Shown here piece by piece: positions 15,226-27,375 of a stretch of 64,000 nt of DNA; position 1 is the stretch's first letter; the number at the start of each line of letters is the position of its first letter. The DNA is from Actinoallomurus liliacearum. GTDB lineage: Bacteria > Actinomycetota > Actinomycetes > Streptosporangiales > Streptosporangiaceae. Under the pieces are notes generated by a model. It worked only from the letters and a program-made list of their open reading frames with translations, searched no databases and was not told the DNA's origin. The DNA is taken from positions 868,001-932,000 of the forward strand of contig NZ_BAABHJ010000005.1 of NCBI RefSeq assembly GCF_039542035.1. The letters are read 5' to 3'. The translations under genes and the position numbers were made by a program.

Positions 15226-16110
15226 ATGGCGATCTGGCTGACCGAGAACAGCAAGGTCATCGTCCAGGGGATGACCGGCGGCGAGGGTTCTAAGCACACC
15301 GCCCGCATGCTGCGCGCCGGCACGAACGTCGTCGGCGGCGTCAACGCCCGCAAGGCCGGGCAGACCGTCACGCACGAGGGCCGGAACCTCCCGGTGTTCG
15401 GCACCGTCGCCGAGGCGATGGAGCAGACCGGCGCCGACGTGTCGGTGGTCTTCGTGCCGCCGAAGTTCACCAAGGACGCCGTCGTCGAGGCCATCGACGC
15501 GGAGATCCCGCTGTGCGTCGTGATCACCGAGGGCATCCCGGTGCACGACAGCACCTGGTTCTGGAAGCACGCGGTCGAGAAGGGCGGCAAGACCCGCATC
15601 ATCGGCCCGAACTGCCCCGGCATCGCCTCCCCGGGCAAGTCCAACGCCGGCATCATCCCGGCCGACATCACCTCCCCGGGCCGCATCGGCCTGGTGAGCA
15701 AGTCGGGCACGCTGACCTACCAGATGATGTACGAGCTGCGTGACATCGGCTTCTCCACCTGCGTCGGCATCGGTGGCGACCCGGTCATCGGCACCACCCA
15801 CATCGACGCGCTCGAGGCGTTCCAGGCCGACCCCGAGACCGACGCGATCGTGATGATCGGTGAGATCGGCGGTGACGCCGAGGAGCGCGCCGCCGCGTAC
15901 ATCGAGCAGCACGTCACCAAGCCGGTCGTCGGGTACGTCGCCGGTTTCACCGCCCCCGAGGGCAAGACGATGGGCCACGCCGGCGCGATCGTCTCCGGCT
16001 CCTCCGGCACCGCCCAGGCCAAGAAGGAGGCCCTGGAGAAGGTCGGCGTCCGGGTCGGCAAGACCCCGAGCGAGACCGCCCGCCTCATGCGCGAGATCAT
16101 GTCCGCCTGA
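15226..16110 (+). CDS. sucD: Succinyl-CoA synthetase alpha subunit
   Basis: A 294-residue subunit carrying the phosphohistidine. The CoA-binding Rossmann part opens with VIVQGMTGGEGSKHTARML, and the transient phospho-acceptor His251 sits in KTMGHAGAIVSGSSGTA. ATG 15226 is chosen over an in-frame Met at 15193 because it gives the family N-terminus MAIWLTENSKVIVQG and lies two bases after the sucC stop. Forms a heterotetramer or dimer with SucC. Confidence 0.97.
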   Translation: MAIWLTENSKVIVQGMTGGEGSKHTARMLRAGTNVVGGVNARKAGQTVTHEGRNLPVFGTVAEAMEQTGADVSVVFVPPKFTKDAVVEAIDAEIPLCVVITEGIPVHDSTWFWKHAVEKGGKTRIIGPNCPGIASPGKSNAGIIPADITSPGRIGLVSKSGTLTYQMMYELRDIGFSTCVGIGGDPVIGTTHIDALEAFQADPETDAIVMIGEIGGDAEERAAAYIEQHVTKPVVGYVAGFTAPEGKTMGHAGAIVSGSSGTAQAKKEALEKVGVRVGKTPSETARLMREIMSA

Positions 16111-16130
16111 TCCACGCGAGGCAGCCTCCG

Positions 16131-16167
16131 AAGACGCCCGGCCGGGACCACCCCGGCCGGGCGTCTT
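16131..16167 (+). terminator. Strong hairpin after sucCD
   Basis: A perfect 16-bp stem (16131-16146 with 16152-16167) and a 5-base loop. There is no long T tract, as is common in high-GC actinomycetes. It ends the sucCD transcript 20 bases after sucD. Confidence 0.85.
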
Positions 16168-16317
16168 CGCGTCCACGCCCTCACGCCTAAGGCGGTGGCC
16201 ATGGAAGCTTCGTCGGGTGTCTGGCGGGGCTTCTTGCATGGTGCGCTCGGTAAGGGAAGGGCGACACGCCGGGCGGGTGTGCGGAATCGCCGGTTCGGCG
16301 CTGCCAGCATGGTCCCC

Positions 16318-17766
16318 ATGACCACGACCGATCACGACGACGCGGAGCTCGAGGACACCGACCCGTCCCCTGTGGCCGAGACCGTGACGCGGCCGCTCGC
16401 CGTCACCGGCATCGTGGCGGCCGTCTGGGCGGCGGGCATCGGCCTGACCGTGCTCGTCACGATCACGCTGATCGGCTGGATCGCCGCGCCGCGCAGCGCG
16501 CTCGGCACCGGCCTGCCCGGTGTCTTCCGCACGGCGGTCGGGTTCTGGCTCGTGGCGCACCACGCCGGTTTCACGGTGCCGCACGGCCGGGTCGGGCTGC
16601 TGCCGCTCGGGCTGATGATCCTGCCGGGCATGCTGCTGTTCCGCGCCGGCGGGTGGATCGCGCGGACCGGCCGGGTGCGGGGCCGCTACCGGATCGGCGT
16701 GACGCACGCCGCGTTCGCGCTGGCCATCCCGTACGCGGTGCTGTCCGGCCTGCTCGCGCTCCTGGCGCGCTCATCGGCCATCCAGCCCTCGGCGTGGCAG
16801 GGTCTGCTGCTGTGCTTCCTGCTGGCGATGTTCGCCGGAGGCCTCGGGGCGGCGCGGACGCTCGTCTCGACGACGAACCGCGCGCCCTGGGTCGCGATGC
16901 TGGGGCTGCTGCCCCGGCGGGCCCGTTCGGTGGCCGCAGGAGTCACCGGAGCGACGGCCGTCCTGCTCGGCGCCGGCGTTCTGATCTTCCTCGCCTCGCT
17001 GCTGTTCCACTTCTCCGAGGCCGAGAACCTCTATGGCGTGCTCAAGCCGGGCGTCGTCGGCGGAATCCTGCTGACCCTGATCGGGCTGGTGTACCTGCCG
17101 AACGCCGCGCTGTGGGCGGTCGGGTACGCCGTGGGGCCCGGGTTCGCGGTCGGGGCCGGCACGAGTGTGTCGCCGTCCGGGGTGTTCGTCGGCATGATCC
17201 CGGCGTTCCCGCCGTTCGCGGCGCTGCCGGAGCCGGGACCGGCGCCGGCGGTGTCGCTGCTCGCGCTGGGGGTGCCGTTCATCGCCGGCGCCGTGGGCGG
17301 CGTCTTCACGATCCGGTACCAGCCGACCGAGGCGACGGAGGCGGCGCCGCTGTGGGGGTTCGTGTCCGGTGTGGTCACCGGCGGCGTGATCGCCTTCCTC
17401 GCCGCGCTGTCCGGAGGTCCGCTCGGCGGCGGCCGGATGGCCGTGATGGGGCCGTCCGCGTGGCAGGTCGGGCTGCTGGCCGCGCTGGAGGTGGGCGTGT
17501 CGGCGGCGATCGCCGCGTGGATCGCCAACTGGCGGCTGCTGCGTCGTAGGCCCGCCGCCCAGGAGACCCCGGACGACGAGCCGGACACGGAGGAGCTCGA
17601 GTTCGAGGAGCCGGACCCGGTGCTGGCCTCCGTCGACGAGCCGCTGCCCGAGGGCGTCATCCCGATCGGGGACTGGACGGGCCCGCGGGGCGCGGCGTCG
17701 CGGTCGCGCGACGACGGCGGCCCCGGCGATGTCTCACCGATCCGGAGACGGCCGCCGCGCGACTGA
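16318..17766 (+). CDS. PerM-like (DUF6350) integral membrane protein
   Basis: A 482-residue polytopic membrane protein with about ten hydrophobic segments between residues 20 and 405 and an acidic cytosolic C-terminal tail (DEPDTEELEFEEPDPV). It matches my memory of the DUF6350 family, which includes mycobacterial PerM linked to cell division under stress, and which lies beside sucCD/purN in many actinobacteria. ATG 16318 is taken as start (MTTTDHDDAELEDTD); in-frame Mets at 16309 and 16195 are alternatives. No catalytic motif is visible. Confidence 0.75.
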   Translation: MTTTDHDDAELEDTDPSPVAETVTRPLAVTGIVAAVWAAGIGLTVLVTITLIGWIAAPRSALGTGLPGVFRTAVGFWLVAHHAGFTVPHGRVGLLPLGLMILPGMLLFRAGGWIARTGRVRGRYRIGVTHAAFALAIPYAVLSGLLALLARSSAIQPSAWQGLLLCFLLAMFAGGLGAARTLVSTTNRAPWVAMLGLLPRRARSVAAGVTGATAVLLGAGVLIFLASLLFHFSEAENLYGVLKPGVVGGILLTLIGLVYLPNAALWAVGYAVGPGFAVGAGTSVSPSGVFVGMIPAFPPFAALPEPGPAPAVSLLALGVPFIAGAVGGVFTIRYQPTEATEAAPLWGFVSGVVTGGVIAFLAALSGGPLGGGRMAVMGPSAWQVGLLAALEVGVSAAIAAWIANWRLLRRRPAAQETPDDEPDTEELEFEEPDPVLASVDEPLPEGVIPIGDWTGPRGAASRSRDDGGPGDVSPIRRRPPRD

Positions 17767-17774
17767 CCGGCCGA

Positions 17775-18245
17775 TCAGGGCCAGGCCGGGGGCTGCTTCC
17801 GCAGGGAGTCCTTCGGCAGGTGCAGCTTGCGCTCGATGCGCGGCAGGTACTCGTCCTGGCAGGCCTTCTTGTCCTCGATCGTGAGGGCCGACTCGCGGCA
17901 CGTGACGTAGCCGTTGAACTCGTCCCACATCACCGCGTAGAGCCCGATCTGGGAGAGCGCCAGGACCAGGCTGATCGTTCCCAGCACCACCCCGGCGACC
18001 GCGCCGGGCGCCGGGGCGAGGACCCGTCGGGCCTGCTTGCGGGAGCGCAGGCCCGCCACGACCGCCCAGAGCGACAGCGCCACCCCGGCGGGAAGGAACA
18101 GCAACGTCATGACGAGCCCGGCGATACCGAGAAGCCGCGCGCGGGGGCCGCCGCGCTCGGGTGCGGTCGGCGGCAGCGGCGGACGGGGTGGTTCGGGGAG
18201 CTGCGTCTGCGGCCCGGCCTGGTCGTGGCCTGGCGCGTCACTCAC
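17775..18245 (-). CDS. DUF4190-like small membrane protein
   Basis: A 156-residue protein with a Pro-rich N-terminal 32 residues, then two hydrophobic helices (about 37-65 and 82-106) joined by a basic loop (RSRKQARR), as in DUF4190 proteins, and a charged C-terminal part with two Cys (CRES, ACQDE). GTG 18243-18245 follows AGGAGGACCA. It is convergent with the PerM-like gene and divergent to purN. A second DUF4190-type protein lies at 54425. Function unknown. Confidence 0.7.
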   Translation of the reverse strand: MSDAPGHDQAGPQTQLPEPPRPPLPPTAPERGGPRARLLGIAGLVMTLLFLPAGVALSLWAVVAGLRSRKQARRVLAPAPGAVAGVVLGTISLVLALSQIGLYAVMWDEFNGYVTCRESALTIEDKKACQDEYLPRIERKLHLPKDSLRKQPPAWP

Positions 18246-18331
18246 TGGTCCTCCTGGTGTCGGCTGAGCCGAGCCGAGCGGCGGCCGATAGGCTGGTACG
18301 GCCCGCCCACCAGTCGTTCCTGGGAGTTACG

Positions 18332-18937
18332 GTGTCCGCCCGGCTCGTCGTCCTCGTATCCGGTGCGGGGACCAACCTACAAGCGCTGCTCGACGCGTGT
18401 GTCGATCCAGCTTATGGCGCTCAGATCACTGCCGTGGGCGCCGACCGCGACGACATCGAAGGCCTGCGCCGCGCCGAACGCGCCGGCGTGCCGACCTTCG
18501 TCGTCCGGGTGAAGGACCATCCGACGCGGGACGCGTGGGACGCCGCGCTGACCGACGCGGTCGCCGCGTACGACCCTGACCTGGTCGTCTCCGCGGGCTT
18601 CATGAAGATCCTCGGCAAGCGGTTCCTCGACCGGTTCGCCGGCCGGGTGATCAACACGCACCCCGCGCTGCTGCCCGCCTTCCCCGGCACCCACGGGGCG
18701 CGCGAGGCGCTGGAATACGGCGTCAAGGTGTCCGGCTGCACGGCGCACTTCGTCGATGCCGGCGTCGACACCGGACCCATCATCGCCCAGGAGACCGTGC
18801 CGGTCCTGGACGACGATGACGAGGACTCGCTGCACGAGCGGATCAAGGCGGTCGAACGCCCGCTGCTCGTCGGCACCGTGGGCCGTCTGGTCCGCGAGGG
18901 ATGGACCATCGAGAACAGGAGAGTGAGGATCGGGTGA
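18332..18937 (+). CDS. purN: Phosphoribosylglycinamide formyltransferase
   Basis: A 201-residue enzyme transferring formyl from 10-formyl-THF to GAR in purine synthesis. RLVVLVSGAGTNLQALL is the phosphate-binding start, VINTHPALLPAFPG holds the catalytic Asn and His, and HFVDAGVDTGPIIAQ the Asp of the active site. The start GTG 18332 follows GGGAG at 5 bases. The stop overlaps the purH start (GTGA, 18934-18937). folD downstream supplies the folate cofactor. Confidence 0.96.
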   Translation: MSARLVVLVSGAGTNLQALLDACVDPAYGAQITAVGADRDDIEGLRRAERAGVPTFVVRVKDHPTRDAWDAALTDAVAAYDPDLVVSAGFMKILGKRFLDRFAGRVINTHPALLPAFPGTHGAREALEYGVKVSGCTAHFVDAGVDTGPIIAQETVPVLDDDDEDSLHERIKAVERPLLVGTVGRLVREGWTIENRRVRIG

Positions 18938-20484
18938 CCCGTATCGCGATCAAGCGGGCGCTGATCAGCGTCTACGACAAGACCGGTCTCGAAGGCCTCG
19001 CCAGGGGCCTGCACGAGGCCGGTGTAGAGATCGTTTCCACCGGGTCGACCGCCGCGCGCATCGCCGAGGCGGGCGTCCCGGTCATGAAGGTCGAGAAGCT
19101 CACCGGCTTTCCCGAGTGCCTCGACGGCCGGGTCAAGACCCTGCACCCGAAGGTGCACGCGGGGCTCCTAGCCGACCGTCGCAACCCCGACCACGTCCAG
19201 CAGCTGGAGGACCTGCACGTCGAGCCGTTCGACCTGCTGATCTCCAACCTCTACCCGTTCCGGGAGACCGTCGCCTCCGGCGCGACCCCGGACGAGATCG
19301 TCGAGCAGATCGACATCGGCGGCCCGGCGATGGTGCGCGCCGCCGCCAAGAACCACCAGACCGTGGCCGTCGCCGTCGACCCGTCCGCGTACGACCAGGT
19401 CCTCGACGCCGTGCGCCGCGGCGGCTTCGAGCTGCGGGAGCGCAAGCGGCTCGCGGCGCAGGCCTACGCCCACACCGCCGCGTACGACGTCGCGGTGGCG
19501 TCGTGGTTCGCGAGCGCGTACGCGCCCGACTCCGACACCCGCTGGCCGGACGTCATCGGCGCGGTCCGCACCCGCAAGAGCGTCCTGCGCTACGGGGAGA
19601 ACCCCCACCAGGAGGCGGCGCTCTACACCGACGACCAGGGCGGCCTGGCCGGGGCACAGCAGCTGCACGGCAAGGAGATGTCCTACAACAACTACGTCGA
19701 TGCCGACGCGGCCCGCCGCGCCGCGTACGACTTCACCGAGCCGTGCGTCGCGATCATCAAACACGCGAACCCGTGCGGCATCGCGATCGGCGCCGACATC
19801 GCCGAGGCGCACCGCAAGGCGCACGCCTGCGACCCGGTGTCGGCGTACGGCGGCGTCATCGCCACCAACCGGCCGGTATCGGCCGACATGGCGCGTCAGC
19901 TCGCCGACATCTTCACCGAGGTGATCGTCGCTCCGGGCTTCGAGGAGGAGGCCCTGACGCTCCTCACGGCCAAGAAGAAGAATCTCCGGCTGCTCGTCTG
20001 CCCGGAGGGCCCGGCCGCCGAGGTGGACACCCGGCAGATCGACGGCGGACTGCTCGCCCAGACGCGGGACCGGATCGACGCCCCCGGCGATGACCCGGCG
20101 AACTGGCAGCTCAAGACGGGTGAGCCGGTCGACGAGGCGACCCTCCGCGACCTGGCGTTCGCCTGGCGCGCCTGCCGCTCGGTGAAGTCGAACGCCATCC
20201 TGCTGGCCGCCGACGGCGCGACCGTCGGCGTCGGAATGGGCCAGGTCAACCGGGTCGACTCCGCCCGCCTCGCGGTGTCCCGCGCGGGGGACCGCACCAC
20301 CGGCTCGGTGGGTGCCTCGGACGCCTTCTTTCCCTTCCCCGACGGCCTTCAGGTGCTCGCGGACTCCGGAGTCACGGCTATTGTCGAACCCGGCGGATCG
20401 ATTCATGACGACGAGGTGATCGAAGCGGCCGCCAAGGCGGGCGTCACCCTCTACTTCACGGGGGTCCGCCACTTCTTCCACTGA
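18934..20484 (+). CDS. purH: Bifunctional AICAR formyltransferase / IMP cyclohydrolase
   Basis: A 516-residue enzyme catalysing the last two steps to IMP. The N-terminal IMP cyclohydrolase (MGS-like) domain begins IKRALISVYDKTGL with STGSTAARI and DGRVKTLHPKVHAG; the C-terminal formyltransferase has the KHANPCG motif and the SDAFFPFPDG segment. GTG 18934 overlaps the purN stop by four bases and gives family length; an upstream Met at 18901 is inside purN. The transcript ends at the hairpin 20493-20520. Confidence 0.97.
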   Translation: MTRIAIKRALISVYDKTGLEGLARGLHEAGVEIVSTGSTAARIAEAGVPVMKVEKLTGFPECLDGRVKTLHPKVHAGLLADRRNPDHVQQLEDLHVEPFDLLISNLYPFRETVASGATPDEIVEQIDIGGPAMVRAAAKNHQTVAVAVDPSAYDQVLDAVRRGGFELRERKRLAAQAYAHTAAYDVAVASWFASAYAPDSDTRWPDVIGAVRTRKSVLRYGENPHQEAALYTDDQGGLAGAQQLHGKEMSYNNYVDADAARRAAYDFTEPCVAIIKHANPCGIAIGADIAEAHRKAHACDPVSAYGGVIATNRPVSADMARQLADIFTEVIVAPGFEEEALTLLTAKKKNLRLLVCPEGPAAEVDTRQIDGGLLAQTRDRIDAPGDDPANWQLKTGEPVDEATLRDLAFAWRACRSVKSNAILLAADGATVGVGMGQVNRVDSARLAVSRAGDRTTGSVGASDAFFPFPDGLQVLADSGVTAIVEPGGSIHDDEVIEAAAKAGVTLYFTGVRHFFH

Positions 20485-20492
20485 CCCCAGCA

Positions 20493-20520
20493 GGTCGCCG
20501 GGGCCTCCGCCCCGGCGACC
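20493..20520 (+). terminator. Hairpin after purNH
   Basis: GGTCGCCGGGGC-CTCC-GCCCCGGCGACC is a perfect 12-bp stem with a 4-base loop, starting 8 bases after the purH stop. No T tract. Confidence 0.8.
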
Positions 20521-20540
20521 GCATCCCCCAGGGAGACCTC

Positions 20541-20729
20541 GTGGCGAACGGATTCCTCGAGTTCGGCGTGGCAGCGATCATCCGCAGCGCGGCGCTCACC
20601 GACCAGGTCCGCCCGTTGATCGGCCTCGTCGCCGCCGTGCTGGCCGCCGTTCTCGCGGGATCCGCGAGCTGGCACCTGACCGACCGCCTCGTCGCCTGGC
20701 GTCAGCGGGCGAATCAGGACGAGCTGTAA
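20541..20729 (+). CDS. Small single-span membrane protein
   Basis: A 62-residue ORF starting with GTG 20541, preceded by GGGAG at 6 bases. Residues about 26-46 (LIGLVAAVLAAVLAGSASWHL) form one hydrophobic helix, followed by a basic tail (RLVAWRQRANQ). It sits between the purNH terminator and folD. I recognise no family. The ribosome binding site and codon use argue for a real gene, but it is short. Confidence 0.55.
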   Translation: MANGFLEFGVAAIIRSAALTDQVRPLIGLVAAVLAAVLAGSASWHLTDRLVAWRQRANQDEL

Positions 20730-20781
20730 CCTCCCTCGGGTCGAACGAGCCTCAGCCTTTCCCGCCTGAGAGGATTAAACG

Positions 20782-21633
20782 GTGACCGCACGAATTCTCG
20801 ACGGCAAGGCGACCGCGGCGGCGATCCGCGCGGAATTGAAGCAGCGCGTCGACGCGCTGCGCGAGCAGGGCATCGTCCCCGGGCTGGGCACCGTGCTCGT
20901 GGGCGACGACCCGGGCAGCCAGGCGTACGTCGCGGGCAAGCACCGCGACTGCGCCGAGGTGGGGATCGCCAGCATCCGGCGCGACCTCCCGGCCACCGCC
21001 ACCCAGGCGGAGGTCGAGGCGGCCGTGGACGAGCTGAACGCCGACCCGACCTGCACCGGCTACATCGTCCAGCTGCCCCTGCCGAAGGGCCTGGACGAGC
21101 AGCGGGTCCTCGAACGCATCGACCCGGCCAAGGACGCCGACGGCCTGCACCCGGTCAACCTCGGGCGCCTGGTGCTCATGCAGCCCGGCGTGCTGCCGTG
21201 CACGCCGCGCGGCATCGTCGAGCTGCTGCGCCGGTACGACGTGCCGCTCCGGGGCGCCGACGTCACCATCATCGGCCGGGGCATCACGGTGGGCCGGGCG
21301 CTCGGCCTGCTGCTCACCCGCCGCTCCGAGAACGCCACCGTCACCACCTGCCACACCGGGACGAAGGACCTCGCCGCGCACACCCGCGAGGCGGACATCG
21401 TCGTCGTGGCCGCCGGCGTACCCGGCCTGCTCACCGCGGACATGGTCAAACCCGGTGCGGCCGTGCTCGACGTCGGGATCACGCGCACCGACGAGGGCCT
21501 CGTCGGCGACGTCCACCCCGGCGTCCGCGAGGTCGCCGGCTGGGTCGCGCCCATGCCGGGCGGCGTCGGCCCCATGACCCGCGCCATGCTGCTGGCGAAC
21601 GTCGTCGAGGCCGCGGAGAAGGCCTCCGCCTGA
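20782..21633 (+). CDS. folD: Methylenetetrahydrofolate dehydrogenase / cyclohydrolase
   Basis: A 283-residue bifunctional enzyme making 10-formyl-THF, the donor used by PurN and PurH. The catalytic lysine is in GSQAYVAGKHRDC (about residue 53), GYIVQLPLPKGLD is the family signature, and VTIIGRGITVGRALGLLL is the NADP-binding loop; the C-terminus has PMPGGVGPMTRAML. The start is GTG 20782. It lies 52 bases after the small membrane protein and ends before a bidirectional hairpin. Confidence 0.97.
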   Translation: MTARILDGKATAAAIRAELKQRVDALREQGIVPGLGTVLVGDDPGSQAYVAGKHRDCAEVGIASIRRDLPATATQAEVEAAVDELNADPTCTGYIVQLPLPKGLDEQRVLERIDPAKDADGLHPVNLGRLVLMQPGVLPCTPRGIVELLRRYDVPLRGADVTIIGRGITVGRALGLLLTRRSENATVTTCHTGTKDLAAHTREADIVVVAAGVPGLLTADMVKPGAAVLDVGITRTDEGLVGDVHPGVREVAGWVAPMPGGVGPMTRAMLLANVVEAAEKASA

Positions 21634-21648
21634 GCCGAACGGCCCCAG

Positions 21649-21693
21649 GGCACCGCCGGACGGCCTGTCGTGGGCCGTCGACGCGGCGGTGCC
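21649..21693. terminator. Bidirectional two-step hairpin between folD and the FHA gene
   Basis: The outer stem GGCACCGCCG/CGGCGGTGCC (21649-21658 with 21684-21693) encloses an inner stem ACGGCC/GGCCGT (21660-21665 with 21673-21678). The flanking genes converge, so it can serve both. Confidence 0.7.
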
Positions 21694-21705
21694 GTCGGCC
21701 GCTGT

Positions 21706-21749
21706 CTCGGTAAGGCCGGCTTGGCCGGTTCACGCTCGGTAAGGCCGGC
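21706..21749. repeat. 15-bp direct repeat
   Basis: CTCGGTAAGGCCGGC occurs at 21706-21720 and 21735-21749, period 29 bases, just past the 3' end of the FHA gene. No function is evident. Confidence 0.6.
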
Positions 21750-21753
21750 CCGG

Positions 21754-22470
21754 TCAGCTCGCGCGCCGCCCCGGGGCGGTGGGCTGGCCGGGTGCCGTCG
21801 GCTGACGGGGCTGCGGCGGCGTGCCCGGCCGGGATCCGTCGGGGCGACGGGCCGGCTCCGTCGGACGGCCCCCCTGGGGCGGCACCTGCACGGGCGGCAG
21901 CGGGCGGACGAGCCCGAGCGCGATGACCTCGTTGGCCAGCCGGGTTCGCCGGTTGGCGCCCTCCGGGATGCGGAACTTCTGGTACAGCCGCAGCAGGTGC
22001 TGCTTGACCGCGGCCTCGGTCACCACGAGGTCGGTGGCGATCTCCCGGGCCGTGGCGGGCGCGACGAACGCCTCGTCGGACAGGGCGGGCCGGCACAGCG
22101 ACGTCAGCACGTCGATCTCGCGGCGGGTGAGCTCCGGAGCGACGGCACGGCGCAGTTCGACGTCCGGATCGACGTCCTCGCGCGGTATGCCGCCGAGCCG
22201 GCAGCGCGCGGCGCCGAAGCTGACCACGTCACCGTCCTCGAGCACGCGCCGGGCGATCGGCCGTCCGTTCACGCGCGTGCCGTTGCGCGACAGGCCGAGG
22301 TCCACGACGTAGACGTACGGACCGCGGCGGACCAGTTCGGCGTGCAACCGGGACACGCTGGGATCGTCGAGTCGTATGTCCACCCCTCGACCTCGCCCGA
22401 CGGTCATGACCTCAGAGCGCAGTGGCAGTACCGTGCCGGTTTCTTCGATCCGTATGTACGGGCCCTCCAC
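21754..22470 (-). CDS. FHA-domain protein with C-terminal LuxR-like helix-turn-helix
   Basis: A 238-residue protein. An FHA phosphothreonine-binding domain covers about 22-95 (GRGRGVDIRLDDPSVSRLHAEL, then LSRNGTRVNG). Residues about 112-185 resemble a LuxR-type or winged HTH (LTRREIDVLTSLC, ATAREIATDLVVTEAAVKQHLLRLYQKFRI). The tail is disordered, Pro/Arg/Gln-rich. GTG 22468-22470 follows CTGGAGGGA. The architecture suggests a transcription factor or adaptor controlled by a Ser/Thr kinase; no kinase is encoded in this window. It is convergent with folD. Confidence 0.85.
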   Translation of the reverse strand: MEGPYIRIEETGTVLPLRSEVMTVGRGRGVDIRLDDPSVSRLHAELVRRGPYVYVVDLGLSRNGTRVNGRPIARRVLEDGDVVSFGAARCRLGGIPREDVDPDVELRRAVAPELTRREIDVLTSLCRPALSDEAFVAPATAREIATDLVVTEAAVKQHLLRLYQKFRIPEGANRRTRLANEVIALGLVRPLPPVQVPPQGGRPTEPARRPDGSRPGTPPQPRQPTAPGQPTAPGRRAS

Positions 22471-22752
22471 AGCGGTCCCTCCAGTAGTTAGCGACCCCTG
22501 TCTGCCTGGTTACCCGGACCGGCCATGGTCACACCCGCCTACCGGTGGGTAAGGCCGAGTACACCGGAGATTACGGGACATTCGCCCCTCCGGGAAGGGC
22601 CCCGGGAGCGCCCGGCGGCGGTCTCCCCACGGCCGCCGGGCGAGCGCGACGGGCGCGCCGGATGAACGACGGGCCGTGCCGGATGACGCGGTGCGCCCAC
22701 CGTCCGCGCCATAGGTGGGCGGGTCACGCGCGGGCGCTGCCAAGATAGGGGT

Positions 22753-23151
22753 ATGTCGGAGCAGTACGGGCCACCGGAGTCCTACGACCCGTCCCTGGGG
22801 GACGTTCCCGCCGCGGCGCAACCCGCCCCGGGGCCGAAGACGCCGCCGTCCCCACGGCGTGCGGAGCGCGCACCGGCCCGTCCGGCGGTGCCACGATGGC
22901 TCGGGCAACTGCCGTACATCTTCGTCCTCTGCGGCGTCGCCGCCGGCCTGGCCGTGGTCGCGACCAACCACTTCCGGCGGGGCAGCATGCTGATCGCCGC
23001 CTCCGTGTTCATCGGCGCGCTCGCCCGGCTGGTCCTCCCGGAGAGCCAGACCGGGATGCTCGCGGTACGGCGCCGGTGGGTCGACGTCATGCTCATGACG
23101 GTCGCCGCGGTCGGTGTCACGCTTGTCGCATTCGTCGCGAAGGGGCAGTGA
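22753..23151 (+). CDS. DUF3017 membrane protein
   Basis: A 132-residue protein with a disordered Pro/Ala-rich N-terminus (1-50), then three hydrophobic segments (about 53-70, 77-93, 110-128). The order folD-DUF3017 is common in actinobacteria, which supports the call. Start ATG 22753; only weak GGGG precedes it. Function unknown. Confidence 0.75.
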   Translation: MSEQYGPPESYDPSLGDVPAAAQPAPGPKTPPSPRRAERAPARPAVPRWLGQLPYIFVLCGVAAGLAVVATNHFRRGSMLIAASVFIGALARLVLPESQTGMLAVRRRWVDVMLMTVAAVGVTLVAFVAKGQ

Positions 23152-23576
23152 ACTGCCGGAGTCGCGGGCGCCGGCACCGTGCGCCCGGCTCGGCGCCGTG
23201 CGCTGACGTCCGCGCGACGACGGCGTGCGCTGACCTCCTCCCGGAAGCCCCACCTCTTTGCTCGACCCGCGAATGGGCAGTGGGATGATGCAGGCTGCAG
23301 GTAAGGAGCCCGTAGCGATACTGGAAAATGTGCGCCAGGTCACTCATGCTGATCGGAATGTTCCCCCCATCGCGGTCGCTGGACGTCGCGGGGTGTTCCC
23401 CCGCGCCGGGGTGGGTCGCATTCCAACCCCCGAACACCTGGGGCTCCGCGAAACCCGTCTGGTCGATAGGAAACGTGAGGGATCGACTGAGACCTGCTGA
23501 GGGCGGCCGACCCCGCCCGTCTGTCTCGATATGAGAGTTGCTGACGAATGTTGTTGAGCGTGAAGCGGAGCACCCG
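23152..23576. other. 425-base gap upstream of icd, no gene seen
   Basis: No ORF with coding character on either strand. It contains a CGCGGGG-TGTTC-CCCCGCG hairpin (23387-23405) that could terminate or attenuate transcription. The last 60 bases are less GC-rich and probably hold the icd promoter, though I cannot assign -35 and -10 boxes with confidence. Confidence 0.5.
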
Positions 23577-25808
<2,232 letters not shown>

Positions 25809-25888
25809 CGCCCACACCGGGGCCGCGTGACCGCGCCCAGGCCTGATCTCCCGCATTCCGCGAAGGCCGCCCGCCACACCTTGGGTTC

Positions 25889-26296
25889 TAGTGGTCGTTG
25901 CAACACCTCTGTTGAGGGGATGCGATGGCCTTTGAGATCCGGGAGAACCGGGGGCGGGCTCAGGGACGTAAGAAGCTTGTCCGTGAGCGCGAGGAATACT
26001 TGCGGCTCATGGGTGAGGGCTTGAGTAACAGGCAGGCGTGCCAGATCGTCGGGATCAACCGGCGGACTGGCATGCGCTGGCGTAACGGACGGGCTCCGTC
26101 CGCGAGGCAGGCGGGGGCGTCACCGATCACTGTGGTGGCGCCCCCGTCGGGTCCGTCTCGCTACCTGCGCGAAGACGACCGGGTTCATATCGCCGACCGG
26201 CTCGAGAACATGGTCGCGAAGCACAGTCGGGGTGCCCGGGCTGCTGGCGCGGGGGCCGCGATAGGCGGTGCGGGGGCGGAATCGGGCGCGCGATAG
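25889..26296 (+). mobile_element. IS30-family element, left-end fragment
   Basis: The left part of an IS30-type element: a probable terminal repeat around 25889-25905 (TAGTGGTCGTTGCAACA) followed by the first quarter of its transposase. The right end and most of the transposase, including the DDE catalytic domain, are missing. It lies between icd and mdh and can no longer move by itself. Confidence 0.65.
25925..26296 (+). pseudogene. IS30-family transposase, N-terminal remnant
   Basis: A 123-residue frame. Residues 1 to about 92 read as an IS30-type N-terminus: basic start (RENRGRAQGRKKLVRER), HTH (GLSNRQACQIVGINRRTGMRWRNG) and the linker SRYLREDDRVHIADRL. After IADRL the remaining 30 residues are Ala/Gly-rich and unrelated. 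Intact transposases are about 350-450 residues. ATG 25925 has GAGGGGATG upstream. The preserved HTH could still be expressed, but nothing suggests a role. Confidence 0.75.
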
Positions 26297-26385
26297 CCTG
26301 ACGCCTGGACTATCTCGACGACGAGAGACCCGATCGGAGCTCCGCTCGGCGCTCGACCCGGGCCTCGTACCAGCTGGAGACCACG

Positions 26386-27375
<990 letters not shown>

